A stretch of DNA of 64,000 bases from Cladobotryum mycophilum (Eukaryota > Ascomycota > Sordariomycetes > Hypocreales > Hypocreaceae). The notes beneath the pieces were generated by a model. It searched no databases, had not been told where the DNA came from, and saw only the letters and a list, made by a program, of their open reading frames with translations. Location: NCBI GenBank assembly GCA_036429605.1, contig JAVFKD010000004.1, positions 3,472,001 to 3,536,000 on the forward strand. The letters are read 5' to 3'. Below are positions 46,650 through 58,342 of this stretch, in pieces. The position numbers and the translations under genes are program-made. Position 1 is the stretch's first letter; every line of letters starts with the position of its first letter.

Positions 46650-48749
46650 ATGCCCATTGAGCCATCGCTCTCCCAATCCCAACCAGAGGGACTCGCACCA
46701 TTCTCTAGCTCATCGCCCTCACTGGCGTCGAAAGGGATAGATCCTCTTGCTTCCAAAGTCACCGCAGTCTTATCAACATCTTATTCGGATGGCGGGTTCC
46801 GTGACGCTCTCATACTACTTGACGATCGCGGCACTGTAAACGACGCAAAGACCAGGCGTCACATTCGGCTAGATCTCCAAAAGGAGGTCATTGATTGCAA
46901 TGGGGAAATTGTTAAAGAATTCGGCAGCGTTGCTCAGGTTAGTTGAACGAAGTGATTTCACAAGGAATATACAAAGTAACAAATGCCACAGCAACTAACT
47001 CAAATAAAAGCTACAATTGAGAAAATTAATGTCGGTTATGAAGTAATGAAAGACCGAGTTATTGCTGCCCATGCTCAGAGCCTCCCAACTCTCGCGGAAG
47101 CATCGTCTCTTATTGAGCAAAAAAAGCAAGTGGAGACAAGGCAGGGGATTTTGAATGCCTTCAAACAACATTTTATAATGTCGGACGATGAGATCACTGT
47201 ATTGACCTCTACGATAGAATCTGTTGATGATCACTTCTTCAATTCCCTTCAAAAGGCAAAGAAGGTCAGGCAAGATTGTGAGCTTCTTCTGGGTCTTGAA
47301 AAACAGACCCTGGGATTGGAACTGATGGACCAAACCTCCAAAAACATCAATTTTGGATTTCAGAAGCTTTATAAATGGGTCCAACGCGAATTCAGAACAT
47401 TGAATCTGGAAAATCCACAAATGAATTCATCAATCCGACGAGCGCTTCGTGTGCTAGCCGAGAGGCCGTCTCTCTTTCAAAACTGCTTAGATTTTTTTGC
47501 AGACGCTAGGGAACGAATTCTCTCGGAGGCTTTTCACTGTGCTTTAACTGGTACATCACTAAACGGAGTCGAAGACCCTAGCATCAAACCCATTGATCTC
47601 GCAGCGCATGACCCTCTCCGCTACGTAGGAGATATGCTGGCTTGGATCCACTCTGCAACGGTCAGTGAACGCGAGGCTTTGGAAGTCCTCTTTGTCGCCG
47701 AAGGAGAGGAGCTGGCAAGAGGCTTAAAGTCCGGCCGGGATGCTGAAGTTTGGCGGCTCGTAGCCGATGAAGAGGATGAGGTGGTTAATTTTAATGCCAT
47801 GAAAGCGCTCGGTGAGCTTGTTGACCGTGACTTATCAGGTGCTGCTCGAGTACTGCGTCAACGGATGGAACAAGTTGTCCAGTCAAACGAGGATATTATC
47901 ACGGCATACAAAGTAGCTACTCTCATAAGTTTCTACCGCGTCACGTTCGAGAAGTTGCTTGGTCCACATTCCGGTCTACTGGAATGTGTGAGCAATCTTG
48001 AGTCAGAGGCTATGCGCCAATTCAGAGCACTCATGAGAGACCAGATAACAGCTTTACAAGGAGAATTCCAGCAAGCTCCGACAAATCTAGAGCCTCCGGT
48101 GTTTCTTCAGGCCTCATTTAAGCAGCTTAATGCTATCATTCGGACTTACGAGGCTTCAATGTCAAACTCTAAAACCCAGGAAGCTGATATACAAGTTGTG
48201 CTATTTGAGGCATTCGAGCCCTTCATATCTGGTTGTGATAAAATAGCAAAATCCATAGGTCCACCGGAGGACGCCATATTTCGAATCAACTACAGACTAG
48301 CAGCAGTTGGATGTCTAGAAGAGTTTCAAATTACGAGAAGAAGGGCAATGGGGATTCAAGACAACATCAGCAGCGACACTGCGATACTCGTTGATAACCA
48401 GTATCAGTCCCTTCGCAAAAAGTCCGGTTTATATAGCCTCATGGAAAGCTTGCGCAATGGCGAGATGAGGAAGGTTACCAAGGAATCGCTTGGCCGAGCA
48501 GGTCAAGAATTGGATGATTTCCTCCCATCAGCATTGATGGACGCCATGGACAGACTGAAATGCCTACAAAACCCAGAGCTCACGCGTGAAATAACTGAGG
48601 AAGCAGTGGAAAAGTTCTGCAGTGATTTCGAGCACCTTGAATTAGCGATCATGGAATTGGATCAAGGAATTAAGGCGGACGACGAGCCAAATAGCCGGCG
48701 GTCAGTTTTTCCCAGGACGACAACGGAGCTTCGGGTCCTTCTATCCTAA
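46650..48749 (+). CDS. COG6: COG6, conserved oligomeric Golgi complex subunit 6
   Basis: Subunit of the lobe B half of the COG tether that receives retrograde vesicles at the Golgi. Exons 46650-46937 and 46992-48749 (54-nt intron) give 681 residues. Family features are DPLASKVTAVLSTSYSD with DALILLDDR, RRHIRLDLQKEVIDCNGEIV, the conserved helix FGFQKLYKWVQREF, then RPSLFQNCLDFFADARERI, HDPLRYVGDMLAWIHS, and FRINYRLAAVGCLEEF near the end. The start follows a normal leader and is the first ATG. The gene is divergent from ATG9; both serve membrane traffic but coregulation is not shown. Confidence 0.93.
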
Positions 48750-49763
48750 GACTACTAGGTACTCACATCTAGTGACTTTGGTGGCATGGTTAAGTAAGAA
48801 TATGACTTGGTGCCTCCAGAGAGCAATAGGTAGAGAAACCCAGGGATATAGATAGCTGCTTTCCAGGCTAGGAGCCATGCGAACTCGGATCGTTTCGTTA
48901 TCGACCTCTGGCAAGAAGGGTTCGAGGAGTAGATAGGACGATTGCTTTAATAATGTTCAATCATCCGCGAAAAGTCTAAAGTAGCATATAGACGTATGAA
49001 ATTTCTAGATTACGTGATACCTTGATTCCACGTTCAACAGGTATTTTGATGAGTCCTGCACCGTTTGAATACTCCATGTCCATTACAACAATTAGGTGAG
49101 TGGGTAGTAAAAAAACCGCAATTTATATAGAATACAGAACATATTTCATGGAATCGTAACAAAAAAGGGGTAAAATGGGGGCTCGATCGAAAACGGCCTG
49201 CTTTCCAGAAAAGTATTTGCTAGAAGAGGATGTTTGAGAAAATGCCTTTTTAAGAAGCAACATCACGAAAGGCTTGTTCACTGGCAACATCCTCACTAGA
49301 TGATTTTATTACTTTTTAGTGGTGCTTGGAGGTGGACTAGCAGGGTAGCAGAGACTACTACCTAGGTACTTTGGTGTGGCAGGACATTGAGACTGTTACG
49401 TCATTCCCGGCGTCCTTCTCTAGATAACAAGGTCCTCAAGGAGGCATTGGCATGATAATCACATTTCCGAGAACCGCTAGTATCAACATTCCTAACGACT
49501 CATACTCACAAAATAGACACAATCACACTCGCGCATCCCACACTCAGCAGAACACCTATTTCTTTTAATCGAATAACTATCCATCCATTGAGGTCAAAGC
49601 CTACTCACAAATCAGGCTTTGAGCGACGCGCGCGTTACGTCTCGCTGCGCGCAGCAACCTATCAACAGGGCTCGACTCTCACCCTTACCATCGTCTGATA
49701 CTGCGAATAGTAACCGATAACTGGCATCTACAAATAAGTTATTATAGGTCAATTCTTTACGCT
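48750..49763. other. Intergenic region COG6-AAA ATPase
   Basis: About 1.0 kb with several short A/T-rich runs and a single GGTACT word; no gene is seen. Confidence 0.5.
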
Positions 49764-52410
49764 ATGCCACGAAGTCAGATTGTCACAGCTCTTCAGAAGG
49801 CATATGATGACGGCTATCTGAGCTGCTCAACAGCGGTGTTCTATGAAAGTCAGGTGCATCTCTGCTTCCCTTCTTCATCCATATGTGTCCTTGCCCTCGT
49901 GTTTGTATTCCTTATCTACTGTGTTACTTCATCAATTTTGTCACTTTTGCCGCGCTCACATCACATTATACGTAAAAATAAAAAGAAGAAGAAGAAGAAG
50001 AAAAAAAGTGCTGACAAGAGAGTTCGATCAGGGAAATGAAGCGGAGGCGATGAGACACTGGAAAAGTGCACTCGACCACATGCGTGAACATCGTACACCG
50101 AAGTCGTCATCAACAACGCAAGGCACGCAAAGTGATACAGAAAAGGCGCTGATGGAAGCTATCGAGGAACTGGAGTTGCAATGCAAGGAGCGAATTGATC
50201 TGCTGGAAGCGCTGGAAGTATCCCGACAGCCTGAATTTAGTACGCCACTTGGGATCAAGTCTATCAATGGCATAGAGAGTGGTGTCAATAGCCCTCTAAG
50301 AAGCAAGTTTATTGGACAGGGTACTATTCCTGCTGTTACATATTCTGAGCTTTCACGCCCAGTTCTCCCCAAACGGCCATCGCTTTTGACACAACGATCA
50401 TCCGAAAACGTCATAGCCGGTGTTAACGGACTAGACGTTGAAGCCGCCACCGGCTCTAGTTCAAATAATGGGTCTTATTGCTCTGGCGTGACTTTGAAGC
50501 AAGAGAAAGCAACTCGTTCTTCAAGTCCAGAAAAACATACTATGAGAACAACCCTGCGGTCGGGGAAGCCGGGCGAGAAGCTCAACAAAGCTACTCGTAA
50601 GTCATCCAAGCATAGTGGAGAAGGATCAAGCAAGGCTGCTACCCTTGCATGGAGCACATTTGGATCTCGAGATTCCCTACATCGGGCGTCTTCCCACGAT
50701 ACATCATTTTCGAGCAGTTTACCCTTCCACCAATCTGCAGAGCGATTGTTGAAACCCAGATCGTCCCCTGTTCAATGGGATAGTAATTCACGAAGGCTAG
50801 TTTCGTCTGGTGAGACCGAATTGGTCTCCAGCCCTTCTAAATCTCCATCTACAGCTCGACGTTCGAGTGAATATTCTCCGTCGTGGCCATCCCTGTTATC
50901 TGTCAGCGCAGCGTCAAACGCCCTAGGATCTTCCTCCACCCCAGATTCATCAACTCTCAATAAATCGCACAATTTATTTGAGCAATTCTCAACCAAAATG
51001 TCTCTTCCTTCTCCATCTCCGAGGTCACGTAGGGAAGATTCCACCATCGACCCCTGGAATAACAAGTTAAATGAATCTCCAGAGAAGCGGAGTGCTGGTG
51101 GTATATCAGTGAAGAAGAAATCAGTTGCTAAAGATTTCGCTCATCCCTCTCCATCCTTTGGGCTTGATGTAGGCCAACAAAGTCGTTATCGCCATGATGG
51201 GCGTCACAAACCTCGGGCATCACCATTACAACGCACTCCTAAAGATGTTGAGAACCATAACCAAGCCGCCAGGTCTACAAGAGGCGAGGGGAATTTACAG
51301 AGTACAGGCTCCAATGGGAAACCAGAGGAGGTTGCCATGACGGAAGAAGATCAAGCTGAGGTATCCTGGGCTAAGAGAAAGGCATATATTCTCAAGAATC
51401 TACCTCCTGGCATTGACGAAATTGCTGCCAGGCAGATTCTCAATGATATAGTTATTCAAGGAGATGAGGTGCACTGGGGAGATATTGCTGGATTGGAGAT
51501 TGCAAAGAACGCGCTGCGCGAGACGGTTGTCTACCCTTTTCTACGCCCTGACCTATTCATGGGTTTACGAGAACCGGCCAGGGGAATGTTGCTATTTGGA
51601 CCACCTGGGACGGGAAAGACAATGCTGGCGCGAGCCGTTGCAACGGAATCTCGATCCACATTCTTCTCTATTTCGGCCAGTAGCTTGACAAGCAAATACT
51701 TGGGAGAATCAGAGAAATTGGTTAAGGCCCTATTCGGTCTTGCCCGTGCTTTGGCACCAAGTATTATATTCGTCGACGAAATTGATTCTCTTCTATCTCA
51801 GAGATCTGGGTCAGGGGAACACGAAGCTACTAGACGAATTAAAACTGAGTTTCTCATTCAATGGAGTGACCTTCAACGTGCTGTGGCCGGAAGAGAAACG
51901 ACAGAGAAGGATAAAGAACGGGGCGATGCCAACCGTGTTCTTGTTTTGGCAGCAACAAATTTACCATGGGCCATTGACGAAGCCGCCCGTCGACGATTCG
52001 TAAGGCGACAATACATTCCACTCCCAGAACCAACCACACGTGAAACACAACTGGGAACTTTGCTAGGACAACAAAAGCATAACCTCTCAGCGGACGACAT
52101 AGACAGGCTAGTACAGCTTACAAACGGTGAGTAGATTTTGGAAACGATTATCTGGTTATGGTTTACTAATAATGATTGTCTTTCAACAGGGTTTTCGGGG
52201 TCTGATATCACAGCCCTTGCCAAAGACGCGGCTATGGGGCCACTGCGGTCACTAGGAGAAGCACTACTACATATGACAATGGATGATATTAGGCCTATAC
52301 AGTTTGTAGATTTTGAGGCAAGTTTATGCACAATCCGACCTAGTGTGAGTAAAAATGGATTAAAAGAGTATGAAGATTGGGCAAAGGAGTTTGGGGAGCG
52401 AGGAGGCTAG
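49764..52410 (+). CDS. MIT-domain AAA ATPase, SAP1/YTA6-like (meiotic/spastin clade)
   Basis: AAA ATPase of the Vps4-spastin-fidgetin superfamily, closest to yeast Sap1/Yta6; the cellular role in fungi is unclear. Exons 49764-49853, 50032-52126 and 52190-52410 give 801 residues. The N terminus has an MIT-like helical hairpin (QIVTALQKAYDDGY; GNEAEAMRHWKSALDHM; ELELQCKERIDLLEAL). A long Ser-rich disordered linker follows to about 500. The ATPase shows WGDIAGLEIAKNALRETV, Walker A GPPGTGKT at 553-560, Walker B IIFVDEID at 608-615 and a paired-Arg segment RRRFVRRQYIPLP, ending in the Vps4-type tail WAKEFGERGG. Intron 1 (178 nt) has a (GAA)n purine tract before its acceptor where pyrimidines are usual. 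Confidence 0.9.
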
Positions 52411-52713
52411 TCGTTGGAATCAATGTGCCTCATTACAGTAGAATATACGGCCCATTGAGCTGTTAGTCAATAAACGAATAACGGATGGATCAAACGCAGG
52501 CACAACGTGTGCAGACGGCATGAAGTAGAAATAATTAACGCCACAGCCGAAGAGAGCTGTTGTATAAATTTGGTATCGTCAGAGAGGCCGTATAACCACG
52601 GGAGTCGGATATTTGACTCGCGGTATCGAAATTGAATACATATGAGGAAATGACGGGTAGCAAGTGTAGTGCTCTAAGCATACTACACGTCGTGAACATT
52701 AGATCATGAATGT
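52411..52713. other. Convergent 3' region, AAA ATPase and uS17m
   Basis: About 300 bp of 3' flanks; nothing else is seen. Confidence 0.5.
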
Positions 52714-53319
52714 TCAATCAGCTGACGGCGTAGACGAGCCCTTCAATTCTGATGAAGGGTGGCTGGCATGTGTTATCTCCCAGGCCCGATATTTGGCTTC
52801 CCTTCTCTCCGCACTTTTCCTTCCCTCTTCTGTCCTTGTCTCTAGCTCTACTTGTTTTCGAGACAGTTTGCGCTGATCCTTGGTTGCTTTCCTAGCCTCG
52901 CGCTCCGCTATCCGTTCCTCCAGAGTTGGCACTGGCGGTCGACCTTCAATTGGGATGCCATATGGTGCGATAATGTGTTTGACGACATGGCGCTTGTGCT
53001 GTGAAGTTGGCCAACCGGGCACTATAGAGACAACGTCGCCAGAGCGGAGGGAAGTGTTGGGATCATGAACCAGGTAGTGTTTAGGATCCGCAAACCACTT
53101 TAAAGGAACAGAGCCATTCATATTAGTCCATGTGCTTTCCGACAACTTGGGATAATCACATTCTCGCTAGAGGGCCGGGCATACCTTGTTGACAACTTTG
53201 TTCCATCTTTGACCACCTACTCGAACTTTGACGGTCTTCTGCATGAGGCCAGCCGATACAACCACTCCATGAAGTTCATGGGTAACACGGCGTGCAGCCT
53301 TGGCGACTTGGGATGACAT
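52714..53319 (-). CDS. Mitochondrial small-subunit ribosomal protein uS17m
   Basis: Component of the mitochondrial ribosome small subunit. Exons 53185-53319 and 52714-53097 encode 172 residues with an 87-nt intron; reading straight to an earlier CCAAG acceptor would insert an unconserved segment, so the longer intron is preferred. The OB-fold core is HELHGVVVSAGLMQKTVKV, RVGGQRWNKVVNK, WFADPKHYLVHDPNTSLRSGD and VVSIVPGWPTSQHKRHVVK, followed by IIAPYG and a fungal C-terminal extension rich in Lys/Arg/Glu (PTLEERIAEREARK), probably coiled coil. It is divergent from EMG1. Confidence 0.88.
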
Positions 53320-53835
53320 GACCAAAGATTTTCAAGCAACGCTTTAGTAGGGTTCAGGCTCGAAGTCGGTCACAACAAACTTGGATAAACGACTTTGTAG
53401 ACCAACATATGTACTATCTATATCCACTATGCCTAATAAGAGCCCGCTAGTTCTAATTTTATCATTAAGTCACTCAAGCTATGTCAGCCAATCAAATCGC
53501 TCAATTCCATTACGTATACTTACCGATATACAAGTTACAAGGCAATGATTATTAAGAGCATTTTTCTTGGAAGGAAAAACACACCGGATCTGGCTCTCCC
53601 CCAGGTTCTCGACATCACTCATTCCTTCGGTCAATTTCTTCTATCTTGTCATCATTCAGGCTAGTTCGCCCACGCATTATCACTATCAACGAAAAATATT
53701 TATAAAAAAACCGCCCGACATAAACCTCTACAACGTGTATCGCTTCTGGCTTTATTTCACTAATACATAAGGCGATATACATCTCGCGTATAGTTTCCAG
53801 AATCCATCACTTTCCACTGCTTCTTTTTCTCAACA
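53320..53835. other. Divergent promoter uS17m/EMG1
   Basis: About 516 bp between the two start codons, with a pyrimidine-rich leader before EMG1. No gene is seen. Confidence 0.5.
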
Positions 53836-54760
53836 ATGTCGTCTCCTGACCGTCGGGCTGGCACGAAACGGCCTAGTAAGACATTCAGATTTCATCTGAA
53901 ATATATTCCCCCTTCATTCTAATCTGCGTCTAGCTAACGAAAGTCCTTTTGCGGCCTCCACAGGGACACAGTCGCTTCCACCCCCGGCTCTCCCTCAACT
54001 GGTTGCAGAGCAGAATACGACCATTCCGCCTGCCGATAAAGACTCGCAGCGACTGATTGTTGTCCTGTCCAATGCCAGTCTCGAAACTTATAAGGCTTCA
54101 CATGGCGGCGTTAGCCGTACAGGTGTTCACCGCGAGGAGAAGTATTCACTTCTAAACAGTGACGAGCATATTGGTGTCATGCGCAAAATGAACCGCGACA
54201 TCAGTGATGCTCGTCCCGACATAACGCATCAGGTTGCGTTTCCGATTCCTGATGTTTCTAATTTTTCATGCTGACCATTCCAGTGCTTGCTGACCCTCTT
54301 GGATTCACCGATCAACAAGGCTGGCAAGCTTCAAATCTACATCCATACTGCCAAGGGTGTTCTTATTGAAGTGTCTCCTTCGGTCCGCATCCCCCGAACT
54401 TTCAAGCGATTCGCTGGTCTTATGGTACAGCTTCTTCACCGTCTGTCAATTCGCTCCACAAACTCGAACGAAAAGCTGTTGCGTGTAATCCAAAACCCAA
54501 TTACTGATCACCTCCCTCCGAACTGCCGGAAAGTGACCCTTAGTTTCGATGCGCCGCTCGTTCGCGTTCGTGAGTTCGTCGAAACACTAGAACCAAAAGA
54601 GAGCATTTGTGTCTTTGTTGGAGCAATGGCCAAGGGAGCAGATACCTTTGCCGACTCAATGGTAGATGAGAAAATCTCTATCAGTAATTACTCACTATCT
54701 GCGAGTGTAGCATGCAGCAAATTCTGTCATGCAGCGGAGGACGTGTGGGACATCCTCTGA
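53836..54760 (+). CDS. EMG1: EMG1/NEP1, 18S rRNA N1-pseudouridine methyltransferase
   Basis: SPOUT-class enzyme that methylates the hypermodified pseudouridine of 18S rRNA and is essential for small-subunit biogenesis in the nucleolus. Exons 53836-53875, 53934-54232 and 54284-54760 give 271 residues. After a Pro-rich N-terminal extension come LIVVLSNASLETYK, DEHIGVMRKMNRDISDARPDI, HQCLLTLLDSPINKAGKLQIYIHTA, VRIPRTFKRFAGLMVQLLH and the knot region ICVFVGAMAKGADTFAD and ISISNYSLSASVACSKFC. All hallmark motifs are intact. Confidence 0.95.
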
Positions 54761-56338
54761 ATCTTTTCATCTCGGCAAGGTGAATCCTTGGGGCAGTAAA
54801 TGTCTATTAAGGCATCTAACGGGCTGGCATAAGGAACAACAAGAGAACCAAACTATTTACTGGCTGCCATGTTTTAACGGCGATACAACATCACCGTACA
54901 ACATTGTAGTTCAGGTGAAACTTGGACACCTGGGATTAGCGTTGGGTTTGTTTTTACAACAAAACATAGCAGCGTTTGAAAACAGGCCCAAGGCGTTTAG
55001 GCCATCTTGAATGTGCAGTTTCAATCGTACTAGATAGTTAGCTGCTTATTTCACTAGTTGTTGATTGTTTGCAATGCCACATTGTTTATGGAGTTGCGAC
55101 GAAACACAATACAATCAGGTGACAGATAAATCCGCAGTACTCCGTAGTGTTGAGAGAAATGAGCGCAGACTTTTGTCATATAACTATAACTTATAGATAC
55201 TCCGTAGGATCCCGATTATTGGAAAACACAACTTTGTTTATTCTGCGCGTCACACCCAAGGTCGTCCATCGAGGTTCGATATGAAGGAGTAGAACATCTA
55301 CATACAAAACGTAATCAGATAGGCATGCCGTAATAAATCGGTTGAATCTCACGAAGTCATCATCTACTTTGCTCTAGTACGATGCTTCCTCCGTCTCAAA
55401 GGTGTGGCTAAGCTTGAGACGGTGTACAAATGGTACCCGCATCCATATTAATAGGTATTCATGAAAAAGGAAACGAAGAGCAACGGCAAGCCAAGATTGC
55501 AATTCTGATATCTTCTCAGTTGTGGGACATCGACGCAGGGGCTTCACCGTCATTTTTGCCATGTCTGAGCAGGCATTGGTCCTTGCTTGGCGCCTTGGGC
55601 ACCAACGCGTCCGTTACAACTCAGAGCTCGTAAGCCCACCTTACCCACCTTACCCGCCTTACCCGCCTCACACTCGCTCATAGGGTGTCAAGCAAGTCGG
55701 GTTTCCCATGGGTGGCAAGCTTGACGTGTCTCCTCGACTAGTACGGAGTACAATGACCATGCAAGGCGGTGCATTTGACCGTTTTTTTTTTTACGCCGTT
55801 GGTGTAGCAGTGGATCACCTTTGGTCATGAACTGTTCTCATCAGGCAGACCGTTCTCAGTGGGGGCAGAGTCCCTTTGCGTCGCTGCAGAATCGCCTCCG
55901 TATGGGATACATGCATAGCCATGGACAGCAAGCTGCCACGCAACCCATGATGATAGGTAGATCGAGGGTCGTTGGCAGAAGTCCATGATGATGGATTGCT
56001 GAGCCAGTGAGGTTGGAACACCAAGAACTCCTTTTCTACTAACCCCGCAGCTAATCCCCATTCTCCATTTTAAGGGCCATTTGAACTTCTGAATGTTCAG
56101 CCATATATCTAGTGGTCTCCCTAGAACAGCAAGCAAGCAAAGAAGACATCCAGAAACTAGTGTTCACTTATTTATGACACAGGGCAAAGGCCATTTATAC
56201 TCGACAGTTTGATTGCCAAATAGCCTCACGCCCTCATCCCCATTATCCCTAAAGCTTAAAAATATTTCGCCGCCCTCTTGCGTGCCTTGCCTTTCTCTAC
56301 TTTGCCCTTTCTCCCCAAAGGGGATTAAATCTCTTGCT
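54761..56338. other. Intergenic region EMG1 to VOC-like gene
   Basis: About 1.6 kb. Contains a T12 run at 55780-55791 followed by a weak tRNA-like box A, short CCTTACC repeats at 55630-55672, and an ACTCCGTA direct repeat at 55139 and 55198. No supported gene. Confidence 0.5.
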
Positions 56339-58342
56339 ATGTCGTTACCGTTCGTGGAGGTCTCGCATATAGCGTCCTCGACCTCATTTTACGCTTCGGT
56401 CCTGCAACCTCTGGGGCTTCGCTTCCTGGATAGTACAGCAGATCGCTCATCGGTAACATTCGGAGCGAATGGAAGTCCTATGTTGCAAATCCGTCAAAAG
56501 TCCTCACCTCGGCCATCGTTTCTTTTGCTCGCTGCTCCCTCTTTTTCAGCCGTGACTGACTTTCGAGCTGCCGGGCTTAGAGCCAATCCAGCACAAAGCC
56601 AGACCCGAAGCCCCAACGAAGATGGCAAAAAAACGAGGGCTGGGGTTCACGATTTAGATGGAAACACTTTGGAAGTCATTTATCCCGACCCCCGATATGA
56701 TGACGACGTCATCGAGTACAGCAGATCGACCATCACTATAACTCGAACGACTCGCATTATCGAATGGAACTACAACGTCGCATCACCTCAGAAAGTCCCG
56801 CTTAAACGTAGTATCAGCCATGATCCTCGTTCGCATGCCTCACCACCAGCAGATCCTCCCGGGTTGACATCGCCGCAAGAGAGCACCAGCTCTACCCTTC
56901 GCAATGCGACTGCCGTCGTTGGAGCATTACTTGGTGTCGCTGCTGGGGCTGCTTTGACTTACAAAATGGTGACGAAAGAGAAGGAGCGCGCGCACCGTCA
57001 AGAAGCTCGTCCTATCCCAGCGCGTCGTAATACCGTTCCTGAACGGCCTCAAAGACACCAAGGCGACCCGAAAACCGTTGTAAACGACCAAAATCCTCCG
57101 AAAAGCCCACGGACATCGCATAATACCAGTGACAGGGAGAAGCCTTCCAGGGCCCTGCCCTCGAGGTCCGTGGTAGAGGACTCGAATCCTTCAAGAAAAG
57201 TCCGCGAACGACATGATCGTGATGATACTGAAAAACATGCACAGATCCCATCACCAGCGAAGACAGTTGTGGATGGCTCGGTTCCTTTGAAAACTGTGCA
57301 TGAACGCTACGAAGAAGATGATGCAGGGAAGGCTTCACAAAGACCAGCTTCCAAGGCTGCGGTCGACGACGTGAGCCCTTCGAGGACCCCACATGAACGT
57401 CAGCACGATGTCGAAGATCCAGAAGCTACTCGACGATCTTCAGCTCAGTATAACCGTGATCGCGATGATAATACTGTCAAGGACGATGACTCGTTTGAAG
57501 CTCGTAAAAGGGCCATCAACAATGCCGAAATACCTTTAACCTCACATCCAAGATTCCCTCAGCCGCCAACAGATTCACGCCCTTCGCGCAACGTGCATAT
57601 TCCCGAGCGAATAAAGGGAGGAACAACAATGCCTGCTGAGCGTTATGGGTACTCGACTCAAGTTGAAGCCGGTGGCTACCACCCCGTTATTCCTTCAAAC
57701 CGAGCGCCAATTCAGACGGAAGATGTTGATGACAGCGGCAACTTGCATGGCTACCAGCCCCAGCCTAAGACTAATGGAGGTCGTGTTGCAAGAACGCAAA
57801 GCCCCAGCCAGGAAGCCTTGGATCGGACCACATCACCCCATGTGAATCTTAACCGACCGATTGACGCACCATCGCGAGGTGGCACCGTTCCGGCATCAAA
57901 TCATCCCAACATCGTCTCCAATAGTCATACAACCTACGGCATAGATCGTGAGGCATTTTCCACTACACAGACACAGCGAACCTCTCCAGCCTTCCCATCA
58001 CCTGATAATCCTCAACGTTTATCACCCCAACGAGGTCAAGACCCCAGTCTTCAAAATCGTACCGGCAATAACGGTAACACTGCAAGACCCTCGCCGCCGC
58101 CACCTCCCCCACCGCCCCCGCCTCCGCCTCCGCCTCCGTCATATAATATTCATGTTGGTCTACCAAAGAAGACATCCGCCAAAATATCAGCCAGAAAGCC
58201 AGCGCCCCCAGTCATCACGAAACCTAAACCTCGGCATCTTACAAAGCCTATTAATGATGGATGGGATGACGACCAAGTAAGTCTTGCACCAAGCGACAGC
58301 GTCAGTTGCGTGGGAAGTAAGACGAACAACAGACGATATTGA
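56339..58342 (+). CDS. VOC/glyoxalase-like domain with long disordered, proline-rich tail
   Basis: Intronless; the frame is open from 56213 but MSLPFVEVSHIASSTSFYASVLQPLG (split here only for length: MSLPFVEVSHIASSTSFYAS) at 56339 is the natural start, giving 667 residues. Residues 1-125 look like a glyoxalase/VOC half: FVEVSHIASSTSFYASVLQP, then GLRFLD, and near the end DLDGNTLEVIYPDPR, the usual DPDGN..E strand. A hydrophobic segment at about 190-208 (ATAVVGALLGVAAGAALTYK) may span a membrane. The rest is charged, low-complexity sequence with repeated PSR/SR-type units, a run of about 15 prolines near residue 595, and a C-terminal WDDDQVSLAPSDSVSCVGSK. I do not know the function; the VOC part probably lost or changed its enzyme role. 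Confidence 0.72.
   Translation: MSLPFVEVSHIASSTSFYASVLQPLGLRFLDSTADRSSVTFGANGSPMLQIRQKSSPRPSFLLLAAPSFSAVTDFRAAGLRANPAQSQTRSPNEDGKKTRAGVHDLDGNTLEVIYPDPRYDDDVIEYSRSTITITRTTRIIEWNYNVASPQKVPLKRSISHDPRSHASPPADPPGLTSPQESTSSTLRNATAVVGALLGVAAGAALTYKMVTKEKERAHRQEARPIPARRNTVPERPQRHQGDPKTVVNDQNPPKSPRTSHNTSDREKPSRALPSRSVVEDSNPSRKVRERHDRDDTEKHAQIPSPAKTVVDGSVPLKTVHERYEEDDAGKASQRPASKAAVDDVSPSRTPHERQHDVEDPEATRRSSAQYNRDRDDNTVKDDDSFEARKRAINNAEIPLTSHPRFPQPPTDSRPSRNVHIPERIKGGTTMPAERYGYSTQVEAGGYHPVIPSNRAPIQTEDVDDSGNLHGYQPQPKTNGGRVARTQSPSQEALDRTTSPHVNLNRPIDAPSRGGTVPASNHPNIVSNSHTTYGIDREAFSTTQTQRTSPAFPSPDNPQRLSPQRGQDPSLQNRTGNNGNTARPSPPPPPPPPPPPPPPPSYNIHVGLPKKTSAKISARKPAPPVITKPKPRHLTKPINDGWDDDQVSLAPSDSVSCVGSKTNNRRY
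58090..58139 (+). repeat. Proline-codon (CCN) tract
   Basis: Tandem CCx codons encode a run of about 15 prolines inside the VOC-like protein; such runs bind profilin or SH3/WW partners in many proteins, but no partner is indicated here. Confidence 0.8.

Noticed and set aside
49764..50039. 91-residue readthrough product with a hydrophobic stretch and Lys-rich end
   Set aside because: It arises from reading into intron 1 of the AAA ATPase gene; the MIT domain shows the intron is removed.
55790..55870. tRNA-like segment (TGGTGTAGCAGTGG box A after a T12 run)
   Set aside because: No matching box B (GGTTCGA-type) follows at a suitable distance, and no 3' strand pairs with the presumed acceptor stem. 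At most a decayed fragment.
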